Shown here piece after piece: positions 16,433-23,778 of a DNA stretch of 64,000 nucleotides; position 1 is the stretch's first letter, and each line of letters starts with the position of its first letter. A program made the position numbers and the translations under genes. The notes below the pieces were generated by a model, which saw only the letters and a list, made by a program, of their open reading frames with translations, did no database searches and was not told where the DNA came from. The stretch is from Kribbella aluminosa (GTDB taxonomy: Bacteria; Actinomycetota; Actinomycetes; Propionibacteriales; Kribbellaceae): positions 2,542,001 through 2,606,000 of the forward strand of contig NZ_JAGINT010000002.1 in NCBI RefSeq assembly GCF_017876295.1. Reading direction: 5' to 3'.

Positions 16433-17008
16433 ATGGAGATCGAGCGGCACAAGGCAGTCGTCCGCGAGTTCGACGACCTGGGCAACGGCAGCGGCGACCT
16501 GGATCGCCTCGACGTGTTGTGCACTCCGGACATGGTGAACCATGCGCTCGCGCCGGGCATGCCTGCGGGCCTGGACGGAACCCGGCAGTTCCTTCGGCGG
16601 GCCCGGCGTGACGTCCATCCCGCCCGCTGGATCGAATCGGCGGTCGTCGCCGAGGGCGAGCTCGTCGTACAGTTCGGCAGCCGCGAGGTGTACTGGCCGG
16701 GCGGCAGTTTCCGTGGGTTCGAGCTGAGCGCCGGGGTGGTGAGCCGTGACGTCGCCTTCGCGTACCGGTTCCGGGACGGCCGGATCAGCGAGCGCTGGGC
16801 CATTCGTGACGACCTGGCGATGGTTCACCAGCTCGGAGCGAGCAACCCGGGCGAATCGCCGGCCGGCCAGGGCGGGTACGTACTGGCGCATCCTCAGTGC
16901 CGCGACTCCTCGAAGCCGAGTTCGGTGAGGATGTCGTCGACCGGGCGTCCGGGGGCGGCGGCGGTGACGAGGCCGCGGATGCAGGCGGTCATGACCATCC
17001 GGAAGTAG
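16433..17008 (+). CDS. SnoaL-like polyketide-cyclase-family protein with overlapping C-terminal extension
   Basis: The first 137 or so residues (MEIERHKAVVREFDDLGNGSGDLDRLDVLCTPDMVNHAL...RISERWAIRDDLAMVHQLG) fit the SnoaL-like/NTF2-fold ester cyclase family: a cone-shaped alpha+beta barrel with the ending DGRISERWAIRDDLAM. Family members isomerise or cyclise small aromatic substrates, but many have no assigned role. The remaining 50-odd residues look non-conserved and overlap the convergent TetR gene by 115 bp, suggesting that an earlier stop codon was lost. Start ATG 16433 follows GGGAGGGGCG. Confidence 0.75.
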   Translation: MEIERHKAVVREFDDLGNGSGDLDRLDVLCTPDMVNHALAPGMPAGLDGTRQFLRRARRDVHPARWIESAVVAEGELVVQFGSREVYWPGGSFRGFELSAGVVSRDVAFAYRFRDGRISERWAIRDDLAMVHQLGASNPGESPAGQGGYVLAHPQCRDSSKPSSVRMSSTGRPGAAAVTRPRMQAVMTIRK

Positions 17009-17601
17009 GCCTCGCCGCTGATCTCGGGGAGTTCGGTCTGGGCGCCGCCGAGTACGTCGTCGCCGGCGAGCAACTCGTACACCTTCTCTAGCTCGCGACG
17101 GTGCGAGCCTTCGAAGTACGGGCGATGACGTTCCTCGGCGGCGCTCAGGTTGATCGCGAGCGCGGCGACGCTGCCGGACAGCATCAGCGCGGCGCCTGGG
17201 CCGTAGCCGCGCCGCCCGAGCGCCTCGACCGCCTCCCGCTGGAGCCTGACGCCGGCGGCGCCGCGGGGGAACAGGCCCTGCATGTACACGGCCAGCCCCG
17301 GGTGGCCGAGGACGAAGTCGTGGATCTGCTGGGCGAACGACAACAGGTGTGCCTTGATGCCGTCAATCGGATTGTCGACAATCTGCAGATCCCGCAGTAC
17401 CGCTTCACCGACCAGCGCCTCGAGGCCGAGTTTGCCGTCGACGTGCCGGTACAGGGCCGTCGGGCTGACGCCGAGTGCGGTCGCGACGCCGTTCACGGTC
17501 AGGTTGGGCAGGCCGAGCCGCAGGCCCTCGCGTTCGATGTCTTCGACCGTGATCTGTGCCTGGCGACCGCCGGTCTTCCGGCGGGGCGGATTCGCTGTCA
17601 C
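16894..17601 (-). CDS. TetR-family transcriptional regulator
   Basis: 235 residues with an N-terminal helix-turn-helix (ITVEDIEREGLRLGLPNLTVNGVATALGVSPTALYRHVDGKLGLEALVGEAVL) and a long C-terminal ligand-binding domain of TetR_C type. GTG start at 17601. It is divergent from a secreted esterase gene; an 18-bp inverted repeat AAGTTA-N6-TAACTT between them is the probable operator, so it most likely represses itself and the esterase. Codons for I-V-D-N in mid-gene use the ATTGTCGACAAT palindrome. Confidence 0.9.
   Translation of the reverse strand: MTANPPRRKTGGRQAQITVEDIEREGLRLGLPNLTVNGVATALGVSPTALYRHVDGKLGLEALVGEAVLRDLQIVDNPIDGIKAHLLSFAQQIHDFVLGHPGLAVYMQGLFPRGAAGVRLQREAVEALGRRGYGPGAALMLSGSVAALAINLSAAEERHRPYFEGSHRRELEKVYELLAGDDVLGGAQTELPEISGEAYFRMVMTACIRGLVTAAAPGRPVDDILTELGFEESRH
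17371..17382. repeat. ATTGTCGACAAT palindrome, copy 3 (inside TetR gene)
   Basis: A perfect 12-bp palindrome within the TetR regulator coding sequence, read on the minus strand as I-V-D-N. It is identical to the four other copies in the window. Confidence 0.8.
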
Positions 17602-17629
17602 AACCCTCCTCTGTACGGGGCTGACCCCA

Positions 17630-17647
17630 AAGTTATGCTACTAACTT
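17630..17647. promoter_or_regulatory. Probable TetR operator
   Basis: Inverted repeat AAGTTAtgctacTAACTT: two perfect 6-bp arms with a 6-base spacer. It is strikingly AT-rich and sits in the 102-bp gap between the divergent TetR gene and the esterase gene. Size and symmetry suit a TetR dimer. Confidence 0.7.
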
Positions 17648-17703
17648 AGATCGACGCCGTCGCTGACGGTGATCTGTTCTGTTCCCTTACTCCTCAGGAG
17701 ATC

Positions 17704-18687
17704 ATGGTGAGCGCACCTCGCCCCACCCGGCGCACGATGCTCAAGGCTGCCGGCGGGTTGACCGTCGCCGCCGGCCTCGGCGCCGGCACCATTCTGGCCA
17801 CCTCCCTCGCCGCGAACGCCGCCGACGACGGGTTCGGCCTGCACATCACGGATCGGAACGAAAGCGATCCGCGGATGTGGTACTACCGTTTCCAGACCGC
17901 CGAGATCAGCTGGGCGCCGGGCGTGAACGTCCTGCTGCCGAGTGACTATCACACCAGCGGGCGCACCTACCCCGTGCTGTACCTGCTGCACGGCGGCAAC
18001 GGCGACTTCATCGAGTTCGACCACCACCACATTCGTGAGCTGACGGCGGACAAGCCGCTCATCGTGGTGATGCCCGACGGTGGCAAGGCCGGCTGGTACT
18101 CGAACCCGGTCAGCAGCAACTCCGGCCCGCACAACTGGGAGAGCTTCCACCTGAACCAGCTCGTGCCGTGGGTGGACGCGAACTTCCGTACGTACTCCGA
18201 GTTCGCCGGCCGCGCCGTCGCCGGCTTCTCGATGGGTGGCTTCGGCGCACTCAAGTACACCGCGAAGTACTACGGGCACTTCAGCTCGATCAGCGCGCAC
18301 TCCGGTCCGCCCAGCCTCCGCCGGGACGCCGGGCTGGTCGTGCACTGGGCGAACGTGTCCTCAGCGGCCGTCGACCTGGCCGGCGGCACGATCTACGGCG
18401 CCCCCGCCTGGGACGAGAAGCGGGTGTCGGCCGACAACCCGATGGAGAACCTCGAGCGCTACCGCGGCAAGCGGATCTTCCTGGTCGCGGGCACCAGCCC
18501 GAGCCCCGACCCCTTCGACTACGCCAACGAAACCCAGGTCCTGGCGGGCCAGCGCGAGTTCAAGGCGGCCCTCGACAAGGCCAACATTCCGTACACCGCC
18601 CACGAGGACCCGGGCGGCCACATGATCCGCGAAGACCGCCTCGCCGAAGACCTGGAAGGCATCGTCGCCCACCTGAAGAAGGCCTGA
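17704..18687 (+). CDS. Tat-exported esterase (esterase D / antigen-85-like fold)
   Basis: A 327-residue secreted alpha/beta hydrolase. The N-terminus PTRRTMLKAAGGLTVAAGLGAGTILATSLAANAA is a twin-arginine signal with the expected Ala-x-Ala cleavage. The mature protein has YPVLYLLHGGNGDFIEF, the nucleophile elbow VAGFSMGGFGALKYTAKYYGHFSSISAHSG, and the C-terminal AHEDPGGHMIREDRLAEDL with the catalytic histidine. The family includes feruloyl esterases, S-formylglutathione hydrolase and mycolyltransferases; here an extracellular ester substrate is likely. ATG follows CAGGAG. The divergent TetR regulator with its operator probably controls expression. Confidence 0.9.
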   Translation: MVSAPRPTRRTMLKAAGGLTVAAGLGAGTILATSLAANAADDGFGLHITDRNESDPRMWYYRFQTAEISWAPGVNVLLPSDYHTSGRTYPVLYLLHGGNGDFIEFDHHHIRELTADKPLIVVMPDGGKAGWYSNPVSSNSGPHNWESFHLNQLVPWVDANFRTYSEFAGRAVAGFSMGGFGALKYTAKYYGHFSSISAHSGPPSLRRDAGLVVHWANVSSAAVDLAGGTIYGAPAWDEKRVSADNPMENLERYRGKRIFLVAGTSPSPDPFDYANETQVLAGQREFKAALDKANIPYTAHEDPGGHMIREDRLAEDLEGIVAHLKKA

Positions 18688-18704
18688 CCCGCCACGTCCG
18701 TTTG

Positions 18705-18780
18705 AGTGGTTAACCCTCGAAGATGCCCGTTCGCCCCTCGCATACGAGGGGTGAACGGGCATTTTGCGCGGTTAACCACT
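18705..18780. terminator. Large nested inverted repeat / bidirectional terminator
   Basis: Between the convergent esterase and MarR genes lie two nested hairpins. The outer arms agtggttaacc (18705-18715) and ggttaaccact (18770-18780) are perfect and extend a few bases with one mismatch. The inner arms, 18 bp each (18723-18740 and 18745-18762), pair with one G-U-type mismatch around the loop cata, followed by tttt. This is a strong bidirectional terminator. The symmetric outer arms are unusual for a plain terminator and could mark a small mobile element. Confidence 0.7.
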
Positions 18781-18922
18781 GAACGGCCGGCGTGCGGCGT
18801 GCGGCGGGCTGGGCCGGCGAGCGGGCCGGCGGGCGGCGCCGGGCTGGGGGCGGCGGGCGTGGACGGCCAGCTGGGGTCGGCGGGCGGCGGGCGTGGACGG
18901 CGGGCTGGGCCGGCGGGCGGGG
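18781..18922. repeat. GC-rich direct-repeat tract downstream of the MarR gene
   Basis: This 142-bp non-coding stretch is over 80% G+C and made of shuffled short repeats: ggcgggctgggccggcg and gcggcgggcgtggacgg each occur twice. No gene is seen. It probably arose by slippage. Confidence 0.6.
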
Positions 18923-19357
18923 TCAGTCGTCGGCGAGGCGGCGGAGGAGGGCGGCGAGGGTTTGCTGCTCGTCGGGGGTGAGGCGCGCGAGTTGGCTGAC
19001 CATGACGTCTCGGCGTTTCTCGCGCAGGGTGGTGAGGATCTGGCGGCCGTCGGGGGTCAGGTCGACCAGTGTTGCGCGGCGGTCATGGGGGTCCGGTTGC
19101 CGTACGACGAGGCCGGCCGCCTCCAGGTCGTCCACGACGGAGGTCGCTGAGCGCGGCACGATGCCCAGGCGGGCGGCCAGTTCGCTGAGGCGGATCGGTT
19201 GGTCGGCGTGGTCGAGGGTGCGGAGCACCCGGAACTGGCCGTGCGTGACGTTCTCGCCGAAGCCCTCGCGGGAGGCCCGGCGCTGGCGGCGGACGATGCC
19301 GTCCAGAAGCGCCGCGATCTGCTCGGCCGAGTCGGCGGAGTCGTCGGGATCACGCAT
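18923..19357 (-). CDS. MarR-family transcriptional regulator
   Basis: 144 residues with the MarR winged-helix core: VTHGQFRVLRTLDHADQPIRLSELAARLGIVPRSATSVVDDLEAAGLVVRQPDPHDRRATLVDLTPDGRQIL, including the DPHDRRATLVDLT wing. It is divergent from a multidrug-type ABC exporter, with a nested palindrome between the genes, so it probably represses the exporter and itself until a drug or metabolite binds. The ATG at 19357 gives a protein of usual MarR length. Confidence 0.92.
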   Translation of the reverse strand: MRDPDDSADSAEQIAALLDGIVRRQRRASREGFGENVTHGQFRVLRTLDHADQPIRLSELAARLGIVPRSATSVVDDLEAAGLVVRQPDPHDRRATLVDLTPDGRQILTTLREKRRDVMVSQLARLTPDEQQTLAALLRRLADD

Positions 19358-19425
19358 GTGCAGAGCCTAGTGGTCGGCGTACGGCGAGGTGCCGCGGACG
19401 CGGTTGGGAACAAACAGGGATCTTG

Positions 19426-19454
19426 TGAGGTTTGCTCATATTGAGTTAACCTCA
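19426..19454. promoter_or_regulatory. Nested palindromic operator between MarR and ABC exporter genes
   Basis: The outer arms TGAGGTT (19426-19432) and AACCTCA (19448-19454) enclose an inner palindrome CTCAtatTGAG (19435-19445). The TGAG/CTCA core repeats in both rings, as expected for a MarR-dimer site. It lies 32 bp upstream of the exporter start and about 70 bp from the MarR start. Confidence 0.7.
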
Positions 19455-19485
19455 GTATATCTGGTCCCCTGGCGAAAGGAACTGC

Positions 19486-21378
19486 ATGTCGCAGATGTCC
19501 GGAATCCCGGGCGGGGGAGGTGGCGGCGGGCGCGCGATGCGCTCGCTGCTCAAGGACTCCTCGGTCCGGCATCACAAACTGTCGGCGGGCACGCTCCGCC
19601 GGATCCTCGGGTTCGCCCGTCCGTACCGCGGCTATCTGGCCGCCTTTCTCGTTCTGGTGGCGTTCGACGCCGGCACCGGCGCCGCCACCCCGCTGCTGTT
19701 CAAGGCGATCATCGACAAGGGCATCGTGCCCCGGCACGCCGACGTGGTCGTCTGGCTGGCGCTCGTGGTCGCGGTGCTCGCGCTCGCGAACGGCGCCATC
19801 ACGCTCGGCGAGCGATGGTTCTCGGCGCGGATCGGTGAAGGTCTCGTGTACGACCTGCGCACCGCCGTATTCGACCATGTCCAGCAGTTGCCCGTCGCGT
19901 TCTTCAGCCGCACGCAGACCGGCGCCCTCATCCAGCGGCTGAACGGCGACGTGCTCGGCGCGCAGCAGGCGTTCACGTCCACGCTCTCGAACGTGGTCAG
20001 CAACCTGCTCAGCGTGGTCCTCGTCCTCGGCGCGATGTTCGTGATGTCGTGGCAGATCACGCTGCTCGCCCTCGTCGTACTGCCGCTGTTCGTGATCCCG
20101 GCCCGGCTGCTCGCCGGAAAGTTGCGGGCGGCAACGGCGGAGACGTACAAGCTGAACGCCACCATGGCGCAGACGATGACCGAGCGCTTCAACGTCGCCG
20201 GTGCGATGCTCGCCAAGGTCTTCGGCCGTACCCAGGACTCGTCGCAGGACTTCGCCGGCAAGGCCGCCCGGGTCCGCGACATCGGCGTCACCACCGCGAT
20301 GTACGCCAGCGTGTTCCGGGTCTCGCTGACCCTGGTCGCGGCGCTCGCGGTCGCGCTCGTGTACGGCGTCGGCGGCGTACTCGCGGTCGCCGGGACGCTC
20401 GGTATCGGCACGGTCGTCGCGCTGACGGCGTACCTGAACCGGCTGTACGGACCGCTCACCGCGCTGTCCAACCTCCAGGTCGACGTGATGACCACGCTGG
20501 TCAGCTTCGAGCGGGTGCTCGAGGTGCTGGACCTCCCGCCGATGGTTGCCGACCGCAAGGATGCGCAGGCGCTCCCGGCGAGCGCGGAGCCGTCGATCGA
20601 GTTCGACCACGTCTCGTTCCACTACCCGTCCGCCGAGGAGGTGTCGCTCGCCTCGCTCGAGTCGGTGGCGACGCTGTCCGCGAAGACCGGGGACGAGGTC
20701 CTGAAGGACGTCACGTTCACCGTCGAGCCCGGGCAGCTGGTCGCCGTCGTCGGCCCGTCCGGCGCCGGGAAGTCCACGCTGTCGTCGCTCGTCTCCCGGA
20801 TGTACGACGCCACCGGCGGAGCCGTGCTGGTCGGCGGGCACGACGTACGCGAGGTCACCCAGAGCTCGCTGCGTGCGGCGATCGGTGTGGTCACGCAGGA
20901 CTCGCACATGTACCACGACACGATCCGCGCGAACCTGCAACTGGCCCGGCCGGACGCGACCGACGCGGAGCTGCACGAGGCGCTCGAGGCCGCGCAGATC
21001 GCGACGCTTGTCGGCAATCTGCCGGACGGGCTGGACACCGTGGTCGGCGATCGCGGGTACCGGTTGTCCGGCGGGGAGCGGCAGCGACTGGCGATCGCCC
21101 GGCTGCTGCTCAAGTCGCCGTCGATCGTGATCCTCGACGAGGCGACCGCGCATCTGGACTCCGAGTCCGAGGCCGCGGTGCAGACCGCGCTGGCGAACGC
21201 GCTGGTCGGCCGTACCTCGCTGGTGATCGCGCACAGATTGTCGACAATCCGCAACGCCGACGTGATCCTGGTGCTCGACGACGGGCGGATCCAGCAGCGC
21301 GGCACGCACGCCGAGTTGCTCGCGCAGGGCGGCCTGTACGCCGACCTGTACGCGACCCAGTTCGCCAAAGCAGCCTGA
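19486..21378 (+). CDS. ABC exporter, fused permease and ATPase (multidrug type)
   Basis: A 630-residue half-transporter. A Gly-rich N-terminus precedes six membrane helices (from RPYRGYLAAFLVLVAFDAGTGAATPLLFKAIIDKGIV). The ATPase domain has Walker A VVGPSGAGKSTLSSLV, signature LSGGERQRLAIARLLL, Walker B SIVILDEATAHLD and H-loop SLVIAHRLSTIRNAD. It should dimerise and export lipophilic compounds. An unusual segment of about 20 residues (SAEEVSLASLESVATLSAKTGD) is inserted between the start of the ATPase domain and Walker A. Divergent MarR gene and operator suggest drug-inducible expression. One ATTGTCGACAAT palindrome falls in the H-loop region. Confidence 0.94.
   Translation: MSQMSGIPGGGGGGGRAMRSLLKDSSVRHHKLSAGTLRRILGFARPYRGYLAAFLVLVAFDAGTGAATPLLFKAIIDKGIVPRHADVVVWLALVVAVLALANGAITLGERWFSARIGEGLVYDLRTAVFDHVQQLPVAFFSRTQTGALIQRLNGDVLGAQQAFTSTLSNVVSNLLSVVLVLGAMFVMSWQITLLALVVLPLFVIPARLLAGKLRAATAETYKLNATMAQTMTERFNVAGAMLAKVFGRTQDSSQDFAGKAARVRDIGVTTAMYASVFRVSLTLVAALAVALVYGVGGVLAVAGTLGIGTVVALTAYLNRLYGPLTALSNLQVDVMTTLVSFERVLEVLDLPPMVADRKDAQALPASAEPSIEFDHVSFHYPSAEEVSLASLESVATLSAKTGDEVLKDVTFTVEPGQLVAVVGPSGAGKSTLSSLVSRMYDATGGAVLVGGHDVREVTQSSLRAAIGVVTQDSHMYHDTIRANLQLARPDATDAELHEALEAAQIATLVGNLPDGLDTVVGDRGYRLSGGERQRLAIARLLLKSPSIVILDEATAHLDSESEAAVQTALANALVGRTSLVIAHRLSTIRNADVILVLDDGRIQQRGTHAELLAQGGLYADLYATQFAKAA
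21237..21248. repeat. ATTGTCGACAAT palindrome, copy 4 (inside ABC exporter gene)
   Basis: A perfect 12-bp palindrome in the exporter gene, here read in a different phase (L-S-T-I) from the I-V-D-N phase of the other copies. It is therefore not a by-product of one shared peptide motif. Confidence 0.8.
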
Positions 21379-21444
21379 GGGCGGCCTGACCACCAGCCGG
21401 ACCCCTGGTCGCGGGCGGGGCCGCCGCCGGGGGAGGATTCCGGT

Positions 21445-23778
21445 ATGAGAGATCGGATGACTGCGGCCGCCACCGAGCTGACGTACGACGCTCCCGCGGC
21501 GAGCTGGCTGGAGGCGCTGCCGCTCGGCAACGGCCGGATCGGTGCGATGTGGTTCGGCGGTACGGCGCAGGACCGGATCGCGCTGAACGACGAGACGTGC
21601 TGGTCGGGGAGTCCGGCGACGACGCAGCGGCTGGCGACTCCGAACGGCGAGGTCGGGTCCGCTGCGCTGGAGCGGGTGCGGGAGGCGATCGTGCGGGGAG
21701 ACGTGCGGGCCGCGGAGGAGCTGGCGGGCGGGTTCCAGAGCGGGCACTCGCAGGCGTATCTCCCGCTGGGCGATCTGGTGCTGGACTTCGAGCGCGACGG
21801 TGAGGTCGCGGGGTATCGGCGACGGCTGGATCTGGACACCGCGGTCGCGCGGGCGGAGTACACCATTGGCGGGGTGGAGGTCTGGCAGGAGGTGTACGTC
21901 AGTGCGCCGGCGCGGGCATTGATCCTACGTCTGGGGGTTGCGGAACCGGTCACGGTGACGCTCAGTCTCAGTTCGCAGCTCCGCTCGACCACCCAGGCCC
22001 TCGGCGAGAACGGCCTCGCGTTGCTCGCCACCTGCCCGTCGTCGGTCGCACCACCCCACAAGGGCAGCGGCGAGCCGATCCAGTACTCCGACGGGGACGA
22101 CCGCGGGATGAACGCCGCCGTCGTACTCCGCGCCCAGACCGACGGCATCCTCACCGCGGCCGACCACGCGCTGACAGTCGCCGACGCGACCGAGCTGTAC
22201 GTCGTGCTGTCCACTGCCACGGGCTACGAAGGACCGCACACGCCGCCAGCCCGCACCCGTGAGGAATGCCGCGAGCTGGCGGACACAGCCGTCCGCGCCG
22301 CCCTCGCCCGGTCCATTGGGTTGCGGGAGGAGCATGTGCGTGACCACCAAGAGCTGTTCCGGCGGTCGGTGCTTGTGCTGCCTTCGGGGGCAGAGTTGAC
22401 CACGGATCGGCGGCTGGTGAGTGCGGGGGACGATCCGGGGCTGGCAGCGCTGATCTACAACTTCGGGCGGTACCTGATGATCGCCAGTTCGCGTCCCGGC
22501 GGGCTGCCGACCAACCTGCAGGGGATCTGGAACGAGCATCTGCAACCGCCGTGGAGCAGCAACTACACGGTGAACATCAACACCGAGATGAACTACTGGC
22601 CGGCCGAGACCACTTCGCTCCCGGAGTGTCACGAGCCGCTGCTCACCTACGTGAAGAACCTCGCCCTGGCAGGACGCAGTACGGCGGAAGTCCTGTACGG
22701 CGCCGCCGGCTGGGCCGCGCATCACAACGCCGACGCGTGGTGCTGGACAGCCCCCGTGGACGGCAACCCGAAGTGGGCGAACTGGCCGATGGCCGGTGTC
22801 TGGATGTGCCGTCATCTGTGGGACCACTACGCGTTCACCGGCGACCGGGATTACCTGAACGACGTCTGGCCGGTCCTGAAGGGCGCCGCCGAGTTCTGCC
22901 GTGACTGGCTGATCGAACTCCCGGACGGCACCCTCGGCACCGCGCCGTCCACCTCGCCCGAGAACGAGTTCATCGCGGCGGACGGCAAGCCCGCCTCGGT
23001 CACCACCTCGTCCACGATGGACCTCTCGCTGATCGCCGACCTCTTCGACCGCTGCGCCCAGACGGCCGAGGCCCTCGACCTGACCGACCCGTTCATCGAG
23101 GACCTGAAGGCAGCCCGCAAGCGCATCCCAGACCCGAAGATCGGTGGCCAAGGGCAACTCCAGGAGTGGCGAGACGATCTCCCCGAGGCCGAGCCGCTGC
23201 ACCGGCACACATCGCACCTGATCGGCCTGCACCCCGGCGACCAGATCACTCCGGACGGTACGCCGGAACTCGCCGCGGCCGCCGCCCGTACCCTGGAGCT
23301 CCGCGGCGACAAGTCCACCGGCTGGTCGCTGGCGTGGCGAATCGCCTTGTGGGCAAGGCTTCGCGACGGCGCCGCCGCGCACCGCCTGGTCCGCGAGCTT
23401 CTCACGCCGGCCGGCGACTCCGGCACCGACTACGTGGGCGACGGCTCCGGGCTGTACCCGAACCTGTTCTGCGCGCACCCGCCGTTCCAGATCGACGGCA
23501 ACTTCGGCGCCACCGCCGGGATCGCGGAGATGCTGCTGCAGAGCCACACCGGCGAGCTCGAGTTCTTCCCGGCGCTGCCGACCGCCTGGCCGGAGGGCCA
23601 GATCACCGGACTCCGCGCCCGCGGCGGGATCGGTGTCGATCTCACGTGGTCCCCCGAAGCCGCCAACGCAGTCATCACCTCCGACCATGACGCCACCGTC
23701 GTACTCCGCCACAAGGACCGCCGCGAGGAGGTGTCCCTGACCGCGAACGCCCCGCACACCTGGACAATCAACGGATGA
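21445..23778 (+). CDS. GH95 alpha-L-fucosidase-type glycoside hydrolase
   Basis: A 777-residue GH95 enzyme: N-terminal beta-sandwich (WLEALPLGNGRIGAMWFGGTAQDRIALNDETCWSG), then an alpha/alpha barrel with GLPTNLQGIWNEHLQPPWSSNYTVNINTEMNYWPAE, where the Asn pair of NIN activates water by inversion, GTAPSTSPENEF with the acid region, and HRHTSHLIGLHPGDQI. GH95 enzymes release L-fucose or L-galactose from oligosaccharides. No signal peptide, so it acts on imported oligosaccharides. GGGAGG lies eight bases before ATG 21445. Its stop overlaps the kinase start (ATGA), giving a two-gene operon. Confidence 0.93.
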   Translation: MRDRMTAAATELTYDAPAASWLEALPLGNGRIGAMWFGGTAQDRIALNDETCWSGSPATTQRLATPNGEVGSAALERVREAIVRGDVRAAEELAGGFQSGHSQAYLPLGDLVLDFERDGEVAGYRRRLDLDTAVARAEYTIGGVEVWQEVYVSAPARALILRLGVAEPVTVTLSLSSQLRSTTQALGENGLALLATCPSSVAPPHKGSGEPIQYSDGDDRGMNAAVVLRAQTDGILTAADHALTVADATELYVVLSTATGYEGPHTPPARTREECRELADTAVRAALARSIGLREEHVRDHQELFRRSVLVLPSGAELTTDRRLVSAGDDPGLAALIYNFGRYLMIASSRPGGLPTNLQGIWNEHLQPPWSSNYTVNINTEMNYWPAETTSLPECHEPLLTYVKNLALAGRSTAEVLYGAAGWAAHHNADAWCWTAPVDGNPKWANWPMAGVWMCRHLWDHYAFTGDRDYLNDVWPVLKGAAEFCRDWLIELPDGTLGTAPSTSPENEFIAADGKPASVTTSSTMDLSLIADLFDRCAQTAEALDLTDPFIEDLKAARKRIPDPKIGGQGQLQEWRDDLPEAEPLHRHTSHLIGLHPGDQITPDGTPELAAAAARTLELRGDKSTGWSLAWRIALWARLRDGAAAHRLVRELLTPAGDSGTDYVGDGSGLYPNLFCAHPPFQIDGNFGATAGIAEMLLQSHTGELEFFPALPTAWPEGQITGLRARGGIGVDLTWSPEAANAVITSDHDATVVLRHKDRREEVSLTANAPHTWTING

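Noticed and set aside
19057..21747. 896-residue open frame on the minus strand
   Set aside because: It is the antisense shadow of the ABC exporter. Arg/Gly/Ala-rich composition with no domain; typical of high-GC genes.
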